The translations under genes and the position numbers were made by a program. A stretch of 64,000 bases of DNA from Blepharisma japonicum (taxonomy: Eukaryota > Ciliophora > Heterotrichea > Heterotrichida > Blepharismidae): the NCBI GenBank assembly GCA_949751835.1, contig CATKHK010000082.1, positions 62,001-126,000 on the forward strand, written 5' to 3'. The notes below the pieces were generated by a model. That model made no database searches. It was given only the letters and a program-made list of their open reading frames with translations, and was not told the origin of the DNA. Numbering within the stretch: position 1 is the first letter of the stretch; the number at the start of each line of letters is the position of its first letter. Shown in pieces: positions 54,240-64,000 of the stretch.

Positions 54240-55121
54240 TTAATTAAGCTTACTTATTTCATTTCCTGATAATTGATTGATAAGAGTGTAATGCCATGAA
54301 AGATGAAGATCTGGGTTCAATGAGAGTGAAAGCAGGACTATGAATAAGATAATTCCAATTATGTAAGCAGCTGAAATAGATCTTTTGTACGCATATCCAT
54401 AATGGCCTTCATTCAAAAAGCCTACATCTGGCAAGCCCATAAAGTTGCAGAAGGCATGAACCAAAATGACAGCATACAATGAGCCAGTAGCTACAAAAAT
54501 ATAACCGACATAGAACCCGAAAACTGCTGTATAAGCAGCTTGCATCACAGCTGCCATCACTTTCTGTTGTCTCATTCTCCCAGTGCACTCAAAAGCTTCA
54601 ACTAGATGATATAAGTGGCTTAATCCGAAAATCAATGACGAAAGCATCACTGCTCCATAAAACCCAGCCCCACCTGCGATTAAAGCTGTAATTAAAGTTG
54701 ACCTAAATATCACTTCTTCATAAATTGGGGCAAATACATAAGCACGCAGTGCTTTTAAGTCAAATTCTGTTGTAGATTCTGCTTCATCAAACGCCATTTG
54801 GTACAATGGCCCTATAAACAGCACTAAAGTGACTGCGCTTGAAGATAGTATAGCAGCGTAATTTTTGATAGTAATTCCTATGCCTATCCAGTGCCACACA
54901 CTAGGCCCTTCTATTGCTTCAACCTCACTGCTGAATAAGTAATATAATAAGGCTGGCCATAGAACAGTAACTATCCCAATAATTTTGATTCGTCGTAAAA
55001 TTTCTTTAGGATCATCGCGGTCAAGCTTGGATGTCTTGAAAATTGTGATGCTTCCTATAAAAACAAGTGGTGTAAAAATAGCCCAGAGGACAGCTTGGAG
55101 CAGGGATAGAGACAAATACAT
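54240..55121 (-). CDS. RCE1: CAAX prenyl endopeptidase RCE1
   Basis: 293 residues, multipass. The ABI/CPBP glutamate motif is APIYEEVIFRS, followed by the two histidine motifs FGLSHLYHLVEA and VHAFCNFMGLPDVGF, all metal/water-activating residues of RCE1. The family removes the three C-terminal residues (-AAX) from prenylated proteins in the ER membrane. Hydrophobic segments at 8-28, 48-68, 88-108 and later fit eight TMs. All Trp codons are TGG. It is tandem between CEP135 (24 bp upstream) and the PDI-like gene (31 bp downstream). Confidence 0.92.
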   Translation of the reverse strand: MYLSLSLLQAVLWAIFTPLVFIGSITIFKTSKLDRDDPKEILRRIKIIGIVTVLWPALLYYLFSSEVEAIEGPSVWHWIGIGITIKNYAAILSSSAVTLVLFIGPLYQMAFDEAESTTEFDLKALRAYVFAPIYEEVIFRSTLITALIAGGAGFYGAVMLSSLIFGLSHLYHLVEAFECTGRMRQQKVMAAVMQAAYTAVFGFYVGYIFVATGSLYAVILVHAFCNFMGLPDVGFLNEGHYGYAYKRSISAAYIIGIILFIVLLSLSLNPDLHLSWHYTLINQLSGNEISKLN

Positions 55122-55145
55122 TTTTTATAAATTATTAAAGTTTAT

Positions 55146-58100
55146 TTAAGCATCACCCCAATCTTCATTGTATCTATACCCTCCTGGAGTTCTTGTGGTT
55201 ACACCTTTTTCTAGATCTTTTAGTTTGTTTTCTGCTTTATAGAGGAGATGTTTAGTATTACTCATGTCTTCTCGGAGTTTTTGGTTTTCGATTTCTAGGC
55301 TGCCTTTTTCTTTTAGCGTGTCTTTAAGCTGACTGTGTAGCTCTTCATCTTCAAAGTTACCTTTTGGTGTGATTTCTTGCCTCATCTCCATTTCCCTGAT
55401 GACTTGGAAATGCATATTTCTTTCGTTTTTCAGCACTTCTTCTAGCTCTTTATACTTTTGTATTTGGAACTCTGCGTTGCTTTTGACAGCGCTGAGCTCG
55501 CTTTGGACTGATCTTAGCTTGCTTTCAGCAATCAGCTTTTCATTTTCCAAAGCGACAAGTTTTCTCTGCATGTCGTCTTTGGAGTTTTCTATGCTGGCTG
55601 CCATATGTCTTGCGTTGTTTATTTCTCTAGCGATTATTTCTTTTCCTTCAATAGCTTCTTGAGATCTTTTTTCAGCTTGCTCGAGCTGGTAAGTTAAGTG
55701 TGAAATTTGCCTTTCCAAAGTGTTGATTTCTTGTTGGTACTGGAATAGTGCATGCTCTTGCTGAGAAATATGCTGATGAGCGTTTACTAGCTCTTGCTCA
55801 CAAGCCTGCAGTTTAGCATAGGTTTCTCTTTGCTCCATTGTTGCCACATTAAATCCTTGTTTTAGCCTTTCATTTTCTTCACACGCTTTTTTATACGCAA
55901 GCAGTACATCCTCTTTTTCTCTTTCTCCAGTTCTCATCATTTGCATCGCCAGTCTTTCGCTCTTAGCTCTTTCTTCATAAGATTGTCTGACATTTTCTTT
56001 TTCTTGGCTTAGTTTCATTAATTGCTCATTTACGTATTGGTTTTCTTTAGTAATGGCCATTACGTGCTCCTGCAGTTCTTGGACCTGCCTCACACTTTGT
56101 GAGTACCCTGCTTTGGCTTCTTCAAGCTCTGCTTCAAGATATTGACATTTTTCAGATAGTTTCCTCAATTGGTTTTCTCTTTCATCAATTCTTTTTGCTG
56201 TATTTGTGTCTTTGAGCTGGTACTGGCTTAATGTGTCTTTAAGCTGGGTGATTTCTTTTTGGTAATTTGCAATTGAATGCTCGACAACTGCAATTTCTTC
56301 TGTTTTTTGGTCTAAAAGAGACTGAATGTAATCTCTCTCTTGGTCAATATTTTTCAAGGCTTCCTGAAGCCCATCAATATCGTCTGATTTTTTCCCTAGC
56401 TCTTTTTTCAGGTCTGCAACTTCAGCTATTAATTGTGCTCTTTGGTCTTCGTCAGAAGTCCTTGCTTGGTTGACGTTTTGTATCTTTTTAACTAAATCAT
56501 CTCGTGCTCTTTCTAAATTGGAAATTAGGCTTTTAAGTTGCGCATTTTGTTCAGCGAGCTTAAGATTATGGTTTTTTTCTGCTTCTAAAGTATTTTGGGT
56601 ATGCTTTAAGTTGTCTTCAGTTCTAAATTTATTGGCTTGTTCATAGCTAAGCTGTCTTCTAAGTTCTTCAGCCTCTAATTCGCTCTGTATAGCCCTTTCT
56701 TCTAGTTTTAATTTTTCATTTTGTGATAAGGAGTCATTGCTCTGAATTGAATTAATCCTAGCTTTTAAGCTTTCAACTTCTTTTTCTGCTAATTCTTTTT
56801 GGTCTACTGCTCTTTGGCTTATTTTTTGGATTCCTTTTATGGCTTCACTTGATTTCTTGAGCTCAGATTTTAGCTGCTCAATTTGTCTTAAGCATTCTCT
56901 TTCACGCTCTCGGCTGTCATTAATTTGCTGTTTAAGTGCACCTGCTTCAGATTGAGCATACTCAGCTTGCTTAATGTTTGCACCCAGCATTTGGAGTTCA
57001 AGTTCAGCTTTTTCTAAGGCATCTTGTAAGGACTGTTTTTCATTCTGAAGATTTTCTATGAAAATGCGAGAGTCATTGAGTTCTCTGTCTTTTGATCTGA
57101 TTTCTAATTCTAGCTGCTCTATTTGCTTTTGGAGCCTAGAAGATAACGAGTCACGAGATAAAGTTTGCTGCTTTAAGCCTTGGTTTTCATCCACAATTTG
57201 TAAGTATTTTGCTTTTAGTGGTCTTAATTCTGCCAACTCCTGCTCAATTGAAGTTTTGAAGCTTGCCAATCTTCGAATTTCTTCAAGTTTCTCAGCTAGC
57301 TCATCAGAAATATTTTGCCTTTCTCTTTGTTCAACTCTTACATTATTCATTGAAGCAGCAAGTTGATTGTTTAAGTCTCTATTTCTGTCTTCGACCTCTA
57401 ATATTGCTTGTCTATCCTTTTCTCTCAATTTCATTAAATGCTGGTTTTCTTCTTTTACATTATTTAATTCTTTTTGTGCTCCTTCATATAAAACTTGCAA
57501 TTTCTGTTTTTGGGCTGAATGAGAGTCGACTTCAGTTTTGCTTTTCAGTGTTTCTCTACGCAACTCCTCTAATTGTTCTTCTGCAGCTCTTCTCATCTTA
57601 TTGGCTCTTTCTAGCTCATAATTTAAAGAATCAAGCTCTGATTGCAAAATATTTTTTTGACCTTCTAGTGCTGATAGTTTTTGACGAAGTGCGTATGATT
57701 CTTCGGTAGTTGAAATATGGTCTTTATTAACTTTGGAAAACGATTGCTGATTTGTTTCGATTTCTCTCCTTAAATTCTGATTTTGGACTTGGTACATCAT
57801 AAGTTGATCTTTATAATTTTTTAGATCTCTTAAGCATTCATTGTAAGAGCCTTCTAGTTCTTTCAACTGTTCTTTTAATCTATTTCTTTCAATGTCGATT
57901 TTTTCTATGGCTTCTGTATAAGCTTTTTTATCTGAGTTGTAAGCAGCTCTTAATGAGTCACTTCTGCTATTCTCTTCCTTAAGTCTTTGGCATTCAAGCT
58001 CCATTGTCTTTACTTTATTAGATAAATTTTGAATTTCTAGTGCCATTTCGCTTTGCTGGTTCAAATTAGGAGACTCTAAATCAGCCCCCAATTTTTCCAG

Positions 58101-59099
58101 CTCTGCTAATCTTTGTCGTAAAGCTTGATTTTGGTTTCTCATTTGGCCTAATGATTCTGCTATATGCTTGTTCTCTTTTTCCATTGTGAAAAATTTTGCT
58201 AATGATTGCTTTGCACTGTCAAGCTCCCCTTCAAGTCTGACGTTTTCTTGGTTTAAATAGTCAATTCTTTCGTTCAAGTTTTGCATTTGTCCAGAAACCA
58301 CCATTTGTTGGTGCTTTGCTGCCAACTGATCAACTTTAACATCAGTAAATGAGCTTAGCCTTGCGATTTCTTGGTTTCTTATTTCAATTTGCTGCTTCAG
58401 TCTTGAGTTTTCATCTTCTAACAGTGATTTATTTCGGCTTAGATTTTCCAATTCTTCTTGGAATCTATGAGCTCTTTCATCAGCTGCGCGCAATTCATTG
58501 GCCCAAGTTTGGTCAGGTCTCCTAAAATCTTCAACTTTTCCATTGCTATTTAACGGTTTAGACACTTCAAATCCTTGGACTCTTCCCATAATGTTCGATT
58601 CTGGGTTGTTTTGGCTAGGTATTCCTTTTCCTGCGTAGGTTTTCGACATGACTGTGTCTAGTCTAGTCTTTAATTTTACATTTTGCTGCTCCATATGTCG
58701 AAGGTCGTCTTTAAGCTTGTCAACGAGGAACAGTAGGTCAGTTTTTTCAGCTTCAATCTTCTTGCCTAAAGCCCGCCATTGATTGCTTTTTAAGTCAGAG
58801 TCTTCTTTAATTGTCATCATGTTTAAATGCAATTCATTGTTTTGCTTCTGGAGTCTTGAAATTTCGCTTTGCAGAGGGGCTAAAGAATCGTTTGAACTTT
58901 TTAGCTTCATGGAAAGCTCATTGTTGATTTTTTTAAGCTGTTGAAAGCCGATAGTCTGCTTTATGACATCTTCGAGAAGTCGTTCAACCAAAGCTGCGGA
59001 TTCAAGACCCAGAGGTTCGCAGTAATGGAATTGGTCGAGCTTCTTTTTGAGGGCTAAATAGAAATTACTCTGAAATTTTCTTTCTGCAATGACATCCAT
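55146..59099 (-). CDS. CEP135: CEP135/Bld10 basal-body cartwheel protein
   Basis: 1317 residues, almost entirely coiled coil. The N-terminus (ERKFQSNFYLALKKKLDQ, EPLGLESAALVERLLEDVI, then QLKKINNELSMKLKS) matches the conserved N-terminal region of CEP135/Bld10p, as does NNELHLNMMTIKED. CEP135 links the cartwheel spoke tip to the triplet microtubules and is needed for centriole/basal-body assembly, a fit for a cell with thousands of cilia. The length is slightly above the usual 1100-1200. No intron or TGA codon. The ending KGVTTRTPGGYRYNEDWGDA is acidic. Confidence 0.88.
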   Translation of the reverse strand: MDVIAERKFQSNFYLALKKKLDQFHYCEPLGLESAALVERLLEDVIKQTIGFQQLKKINNELSMKLKSSNDSLAPLQSEISRLQKQNNELHLNMMTIKEDSDLKSNQWRALGKKIEAEKTDLLFLVDKLKDDLRHMEQQNVKLKTRLDTVMSKTYAGKGIPSQNNPESNIMGRVQGFEVSKPLNSNGKVEDFRRPDQTWANELRAADERAHRFQEELENLSRNKSLLEDENSRLKQQIEIRNQEIARLSSFTDVKVDQLAAKHQQMVVSGQMQNLNERIDYLNQENVRLEGELDSAKQSLAKFFTMEKENKHIAESLGQMRNQNQALRQRLAELEKLGADLESPNLNQQSEMALEIQNLSNKVKTMELECQRLKEENSRSDSLRAAYNSDKKAYTEAIEKIDIERNRLKEQLKELEGSYNECLRDLKNYKDQLMMYQVQNQNLRREIETNQQSFSKVNKDHISTTEESYALRQKLSALEGQKNILQSELDSLNYELERANKMRRAAEEQLEELRRETLKSKTEVDSHSAQKQKLQVLYEGAQKELNNVKEENQHLMKLREKDRQAILEVEDRNRDLNNQLAASMNNVRVEQRERQNISDELAEKLEEIRRLASFKTSIEQELAELRPLKAKYLQIVDENQGLKQQTLSRDSLSSRLQKQIEQLELEIRSKDRELNDSRIFIENLQNEKQSLQDALEKAELELQMLGANIKQAEYAQSEAGALKQQINDSRERERECLRQIEQLKSELKKSSEAIKGIQKISQRAVDQKELAEKEVESLKARINSIQSNDSLSQNEKLKLEERAIQSELEAEELRRQLSYEQANKFRTEDNLKHTQNTLEAEKNHNLKLAEQNAQLKSLISNLERARDDLVKKIQNVNQARTSDEDQRAQLIAEVADLKKELGKKSDDIDGLQEALKNIDQERDYIQSLLDQKTEEIAVVEHSIANYQKEITQLKDTLSQYQLKDTNTAKRIDERENQLRKLSEKCQYLEAELEEAKAGYSQSVRQVQELQEHVMAITKENQYVNEQLMKLSQEKENVRQSYEERAKSERLAMQMMRTGEREKEDVLLAYKKACEENERLKQGFNVATMEQRETYAKLQACEQELVNAHQHISQQEHALFQYQQEINTLERQISHLTYQLEQAEKRSQEAIEGKEIIAREINNARHMAASIENSKDDMQRKLVALENEKLIAESKLRSVQSELSAVKSNAEFQIQKYKELEEVLKNERNMHFQVIREMEMRQEITPKGNFEDEELHSQLKDTLKEKGSLEIENQKLREDMSNTKHLLYKAENKLKDLEKGVTTRTPGGYRYNEDWGDA

Positions 59100-59559
59100 T
59101 TTTTAAAATATTAACCTTAGAATAGCTATCTGAATTATGAAATCAATTTAAGTATTCTGCTATTTAAATTATAGCTTTAGCAATAGATGAATCTAAATGC
59201 TATTAATTATTTAGCCGGTCTAGTGGCATCAACGAGCTTAATTTCGATTTTATGGTTACGATAGATCATGAATTGCCTTCTTATCATATAAAGATTTATC
59301 AGATCTTTTTCATGTTTCTAATTTTAAAAATACCCTAGTAGGATAAATATATTTGCCCAGTTCTAGCTTTCTTTTTACAGTAATTAATACTTATAATCAG
59401 ATGCTTTATCACATTCGATAACTCCAATTCTTTAAACAAACAAAATTTAAAATATCCAGCATTATCTGCATGCTTTTAATACATCCACTTGAAGAGCAGT
59501 GCTACTTAGATCTTGGTTTCAGAGCTATTGCACCTCTTTTACTCATTTTTATGGTATAA
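59100..59559. other. Divergent intergenic region between CEP135 and a 4-TM gene
   Basis: 460 bp of AT-rich DNA holding two promoters. A tRNA A-box-like string near 59216 lacks a matching B box and acceptor stem, so no RNA gene is called. Confidence 0.5.
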
Positions 59560-60357
59560 ATGAACAGGAATCGATTTGCAAACTTTAACGAAGAAGGTGT
59601 CCCAGAGGTCGTGCCCGAAGTTGAAGAAACAAGCGAAATAGACGATTCAGTCTCTGTGAGCTACGCAAGTATTATGTGATGCAGTGGGATCTTAATTTCT
59701 TTTATTTTAGGATGTGTATGTTTAGCAGAGTATCCAGATATTTATGAAATCAACCCTGATGTATGTATGTTTACTTTGTTTTATATGTGTGCAGAAGGAG
59801 TATCTGCTCTAATATCAATGTCTGCATTGAGCTTTTGCTGGGCTTGCACTGTATTAAAAGGATCTCCTGGGAGATGCAGCGATTATGTTGGCTTATTTTC
59901 TGTGATAACAATGAGCTTATCAAACATAGCTCATCTTCTTGCTATTGTGATCTCTCCGATTTTGCTCTACAAAGGTGAGGATATCCCAATTATTTTTGAC
60001 GTATTTATAACATACCAATTTGCTTTTGCATTGTATGCACTAAGTCGGTTTTTCAAGATTTCGCATGAGGAAAAGCATTTTATGAATCCTGTGATATCGG
60101 AAAATATTAGGAAAGCAGAGACTGAAATTAAAGAAGCTCGGTCAAGATCAAGCTCTTTGCAAAGCGAATTTTCAGTTTATATGGCAGAAGTTGGAGGAAG
60201 AGCGACGAGATCCACTAGTAATTATGTAGGAAGAAAAGAAATTGAGCCTGAGTTAAAAAGAGAAAGGTCAGTTTCGACTGGAACTTCTAATATTGTATTA
60301 AAAATTCCGACAAAAGCTGTCGAAGGAAGTCCCAGTAAACTTACATTAGCTAGATAA
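59560..60357 (+). CDS. Four-TM membrane protein with Ser-rich cytosolic tail
   Basis: 265 residues starting MNRNRFANFNEEG; a TGA near 59677 is Trp (SIMWCSGI). About four hydrophobic segments lie at 39-57, 72-95, 110-135 and 145-162, followed by a charged tail of about 95 residues with Ser/Arg clusters (EARSRSSSLQSEF, RERSVSTGTS) that look phosphorylatable. No family is recognised. A minimal two-codon frame ATG GTA TAA (59551-59559) ends exactly where the start codon begins. Confidence 0.65.
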
Positions 60358-60512
60358 GAGTGTATGAGAAGAGTAAATAATATTTAATAATAATTTGTAA
60401 GAGAAGTAGCTAAATTTAATAACTTTTCTGGCAGTCAAATTTTAATAGTAATTTTTTAAATAAATTCTCAAAATGAAACATTTTAATACTTAGAATAGTA
60501 AATTTATCAGAA

Positions 60513-61931
60513 ATGCAAAGAAATATTGATGAATTTTTTGGATTGAAAGGCAAAGCAGCAAATCCTAATCAAAATAGACAACAAAATAACAATCCCCCAA
60601 ATCGGTACACAAATCCTAGGCAAAATTATCATCAAAATGAAGCAACTTTAAGATTGCCGCATCATACTGCGGGTTTATGGAGAATGGTAAAACCTAGACT
60701 TTTATTGATTGCGACTAAGCAAAAAAACACAGTAGAAGACATGCTTGAATATATATGCGATTTTATTGTAGAAACAAGGCTAGCCTATCGAAATACTATA
60801 AACATTGAGTTACTTGTACGAATATTTAGCGAAAATGAAGCAGAAATGCTAGATTTATTATCAAAAATTGCTGAGTATGCATTAGAAGTTGAATTTCTAT
60901 TTAACCAGCCTGTAAGGATACTCAGAAAATACCAAACAATGACAGTAGATTTATCGCAAAAACAAATTCGATGTCTTCTTGCTCTCCAGTTCTGGTGCTG
61001 TTTACCAAAGCAAGAAAATTATTTAGACCTTCCTAAAGAATACACATTTTTCAAAGTTTTTTCAGCTACTCAAGATCGAAATGACAGCCAAATTGCTAAA
61101 TTAAAATGCCTATTCAATTATTTCCGCAGATCCAAAAATTCATCTGAAAGGATAAAATTATCATTTTTAAGACGATTTCTAGATTTTGCGCCTGATTGAA
61201 ATCAAAGCCAATCACAAATGAGTAATCTTATCATTATTGAAGAACAAAACTCAATGGAAGATTATCGCGACAAGCTTATGATTGATTTTGCTAATGCTTA
61301 TATTGGTGGTGGAATCTTATCTACTGGCTGTGTCCAAGAAGAAATTATGTTTGCAAAACATGTAGAGCCTATTGTAGCAATGCTTTTTACTGAAAAATTA
61401 GAAGACAAAGAAGCCTTGATTATAATAGGATCTCAGAGATACAATGAAACTTTAGGTTATAAACAATCATTTGAGTGAATAAGAAATTTCAATGAAGATC
61501 TCTCATATGATAATAATGAGAGAAACGATTCTTACATTGTTTGCATTGATGCTTGCAATTTTGCAGGAAATGTTTATCAGCAGTATTTCCCGAAATTTGT
61601 AGAGAGAGAGTTAAATAAAGCATTTGTTGGGTTTATGGGAGATCCTGCTGATATGAAATGAAGAGATATTGTAACTGGAAGATGGGGATGCGGGGCATTT
61701 TATGGCAATGAACAATTAAAATTTTTGATTCAATGGGTGGCGGCTTCTGGAGCAGGAAGAAATATGTATTTCCTGCCTTGGGAAATGAAAAATGTGGAGC
61801 AGCTGATAGAATTCAAAGAATTGGTACAAAATATGCAAGTTTCTCAAGTTGCTCAAGCAATTTTAAGATTAGGAGTCAATGCAGAACATGGAATATTCAA
61901 TGAAGTATTAAGGATATTAGGATTGATTTAA
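60513..61931 (+). CDS. PARG: Poly(ADP-ribose) glycohydrolase with N-terminal PIP box
   Basis: 472 residues through three TGA=Trp codons (for example at 61197). The catalytic signature is IGGGILSTGCVQEEI with GGG at 265-267 and Glu276-Glu277, followed by ELNKAFVGFMG and TGRWGCGAFYGNEQLKFLIQW, as in the PARG macrodomain. The enzyme breaks poly(ADP-ribose) chains after DNA damage. The first residues MQRNIDEFFG fit the PCNA-interacting motif QxxIxxFF exactly. An Asn/Gln-rich linker (about 15-45) joins it to the helical accessory domain. Stop TAA. Confidence 0.93.
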
Positions 61932-62029
61932 AATTTTATAAAAATTAAAAAATTGCTTTAAATATTATTCTAAAAATGATAGTTCATAAGAAACTTTCTT
62001 TAAATAAAAATCCAATAAAATTGTATATA

Positions 62030-63667
62030 TTACATTTGATTAAGCTCAAGAATTTGATATGAAGCTGTAGCATGATTGATGTCATTAAATTTCAAGCTTT
62101 GAATTACATATTCTTGTGGAAATCCGAAATCCAGTAATTTTCTATATATCCTATTCTCATCAATCCTTTGAGGCTGCAGAGAAGATCCAATAAACTTAGG
62201 TGATGAAGTATCTTCATATCAATCCTCTGGATCTTGAGTTTCAAACCATGCATGAGCTTTCATTTCGTCCAGAGAAATTCTTAAGTGCGGAATAGGATTT
62301 AGCATTTTGCTTATCAAATCTTGAGCTTCCTTCGATAAATGTACAGGAATACTGTATTTGCACCGCAAAATTAATTTTTGTAAATCAGGCATAGTTTTGG
62401 CTTTAAAGGGTACTGTTCCGCAAAGCATGGCATACAGCAATACTCCCATGCTTCAAAGATCAACATAAAATGGGTCATATTCAGTGTCAGCAATAATTTC
62501 TGGTGGCAAATATGCCGGAGTTCCACACTGCTCACTTATCATTTCGCCATCTCTTGCAACTCTACTAACACCAAAATCGCAGAGTTTTACTAATGTTAGG
62601 TCAGCTGATAGCAGTATATTGTCTAGCTTTACATCTCTATGAATTACCTTTTTTAAGTGGCAAGCTTTTACAGCATCAATTACTTGACTAAAAATCTTTT
62701 TAGCTTCTGACTCGCTTAATCTTCCTTTTGATTTGACAAACTGCAATAAATCTCCTCCCCCAGAATACTCCATGACTATCATCAAATGCCTTTTTGATTC
62801 GAAAACTTCTAATAGCCTAATAACATTTCTATGCTTAATTTTTTTCATTACAAAAACCTCTTGAAATACTTTCCTTCTTATTCTTTCATCTTTGATATAA
62901 GATGTATTAAACAGTTTTATGGCTACTTTAAATCCTGTAAGTTTATGAGTTCCTAAGTACACTTTTCCAAATGCCCCTTTTCCTATTTGAGTGCCAAGCT
63001 GATAAAAATCAACAGAAGTTACTGGAGGAAGCCCTTTTTTGCGGAAATTTGCAAAAATAGTCTGAACTAAATATTCCCGCTCTTTTTCTTCAGCTTCTAG
63101 CTTTGAAATTTCTATTTTTTCAAAACTTGAACCTAAGCTTGCATTCGGACTTCGTGGGTCATTTTTAGAGTACCCATTTTTTATTGTCTTTTCTTGAGAA
63201 TCATTCAAAAACCTGCTGTTCCTATAGTCTTGTGAAATATTTTTAGGTGTCGATTTGTCGTTTAATTTGTTTGAATAAGGGCTTGCAAATATATTATTAG
63301 AATCTGCTTTTGTAATATCTGATTTATTTCTTTTATGTCCTGGCTTGTTTTTTAAATCAGGAGATTTTGATTTTAATTTATTTTCACATGATAGATCCTT
63401 TCTTGATGAAACGTTATTCAACGCATTTCTAATAAATCTCGAGAATCTATTAGTGTATTCTCTGTTAAAAATATTTGGCTCTTTAGAGATCCTTGATTTA
63501 GGAGAATTACTTGCTATAGGGCTTCGTTTTGGCGTGGTAGTAGGGCTGACCATTCTTGACCTGCTTTTAGATTTAATTAAAAAATTCAAATAATCCCTCA
63601 TGACGTTTGGCCTATCTTCGTTGTCTAATTGACGAAAATTTGCTGCAGAAAAACGATGATCTACCAT
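62030..63667 (-). CDS. AMPK/SNF1-MARK-related Ser/Thr kinase with UBA-like tail
   Basis: 545 residues, through two TGA=Trp codons (62453 and 62219). The N-terminal 210 residues are Ser/Lys-rich and disordered, with SP sites. The kinase domain spans about 221-476: IGKGAFGKVYLG, VAIK (Lys251), HRDVKLDN (Asp345), DFG (Asp364) and CGTPAYLPPE. All catalytic residues are present, so it is probably active. After the kinase a segment DFGFPQEYVIQSLKFNDINHATASYQIL resembles the UBA domain of MARK/SIK/SNF1 kinases. Substrates and upstream kinase (activation-loop Ser/Thr near 375) cannot be told. The stop is TAA at 62030. Confidence 0.9.
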
Positions 63668-63713
63668 CTATTTTTTTTAATATTTACAATATAAAAAATC
63701 AGCAGAGCTTAAT

Positions 63714-64000
63714 TTAATCAGAAATATAAAGACTCGCAGCAAATGCAATGTCTCTTTGCACGCTTATACAAGCTAGCCTTGACTTCTCTTTTAAGTCATG
63801 GTCACCTATCACTTCAGCAACCTCAATAAATGTCGTTAATAGATCGTGCACGCGCAAAATTCCTCTAACAATATTTCCTTCTTTAATTGAGGTGATTTGG
63901 CAGATTTCAACAAATGGTTTTCCTTGTGCCCATAAATAAACGACTTCTACCATAGAGAGTTTGACGCCATCTTCATCCATCTCAGATCTAATGCCTAGTT
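63714..64000 (-). CDS. SKI2: SKI2-type RNA helicase, C-terminal part (cut by window edge)
   Basis: The last 95 residues of a Ski2-like helicase, continuing past position 64000 upstream. The DSHCT-type C-terminus reads GVKLSMVEVVYLWAQGKPF, EICQITSIKEGNIVRGILRV, DIAFAASLYISD, close to SKIV2L/SKI2 (the MTR4 paralog ends FAASLYL). SKI2 feeds mRNA to the cytoplasmic exosome. Only the C-terminus is visible, so motifs of the core are not seen. The stop TAA is 46 bp before the start of the kinase gene on the same strand. Confidence 0.85.
   Translation of the reverse strand, partial: LGIRSEMDEDGVKLSMVEVVYLWAQGKPFVEICQITSIKEGNIVRGILRVHDLLTTFIEVAEVIGDHDLKEKSRLACISVQRDIAFAASLYISD

Noticed and set aside
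59209-59275. tRNA-like A-box string GGTCTAGTGG upstream of the 4-TM gene
   Set aside because: The B-box-like string is too close and imperfect, and no acceptor stem pairs; taken as chance similarity.
63748-63939. Plus-strand frame opposite the SKI2 C-terminus
   Set aside because: Antisense shadow of a conserved helicase domain.

Overview
The window looks like macronuclear DNA of a heterotrich ciliate, most probably Blepharisma or a close relative. Three things seen in the sequence support this. (1) UGA is read as tryptophan: genes run through in-frame TGA at conserved Trp positions (for example the WDTAGQE motif of a Rab at 19037) and end only in TAA or TAG. (2) Introns are 15 nt (one is 16 nt), GT...AG, with an A at intron position 10 in all eight found. 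(3) Genes are packed very tightly on both strands in AT-rich DNA. The genus is inferred from the code plus the intron size; the species cannot be settled from here. No telomere repeats, viruses, transposons or CRISPR arrays were seen.

Layout. 1-5.1 kb: splicing-associated ESS2 (cut by the left edge), GPI-transamidase subunit PIG-S, a 7TM-pseudokinase receptor, and an eIF4G-like factor. 5.6-13.4 kb: a USP25/28-type deubiquitinase, a DENN protein, a FYVE-like coiled-coil protein and a long coiled-coil protein. 13.6-21.8 kb: cytosolic HSP70, a coiled-coil protein whose start codon is split by an intron, a CFAP97/Hemingway-like protein, a Rab21-like GTPase and a membrane PAS/receiver protein. 21.9-31.6 kb: a tRNA-like relic, R2R3-Myb, a Pumilio-family protein, an EF-hand/pseudokinase/LRR protein, a basic unknown, AIFM3 and RPL22. 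31.9-43 kb: TMEM230, an acyl-CoA oxidase pseudogene, a HIBCH-like hydrolase, three tandem B-box/Kelch-like paralogs and the exosome helicase MTR4. 43.2-52.8 kb: a small membrane protein, RPS23, an SDR-like protein, an unknown, a zinc-finger coiled-coil protein, CFAP96, elongator tRNA-Met, a SHIPPO-repeat protein head-to-head with a LIN54-like CXC protein, and arginyl-tRNA synthetase. 52.9-64 kb: a P5-like PDI without active-site cysteines, RCE1, CEP135/Bld10, a 4-TM protein, PARG with an N-terminal PIP box, an AMPK-related kinase and the C-terminus of SKI2 (cut by the right edge).

Functionally this is mostly eukaryotic housekeeping plus a clear ciliary/basal-body component (CEP135, CFAP96, CFAP97-like, SHIPPO). 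Several proteins keep a family fold but have lost catalytic residues (two pseudokinases, a PDI, an SDR, a histidine-kinase-like protein). The most striking features are the tiny introns, one inside an initiation codon; start codons 11 bp apart on opposite strands; tandem genes 9-31 bp apart; and uneven use of UGA between genes.
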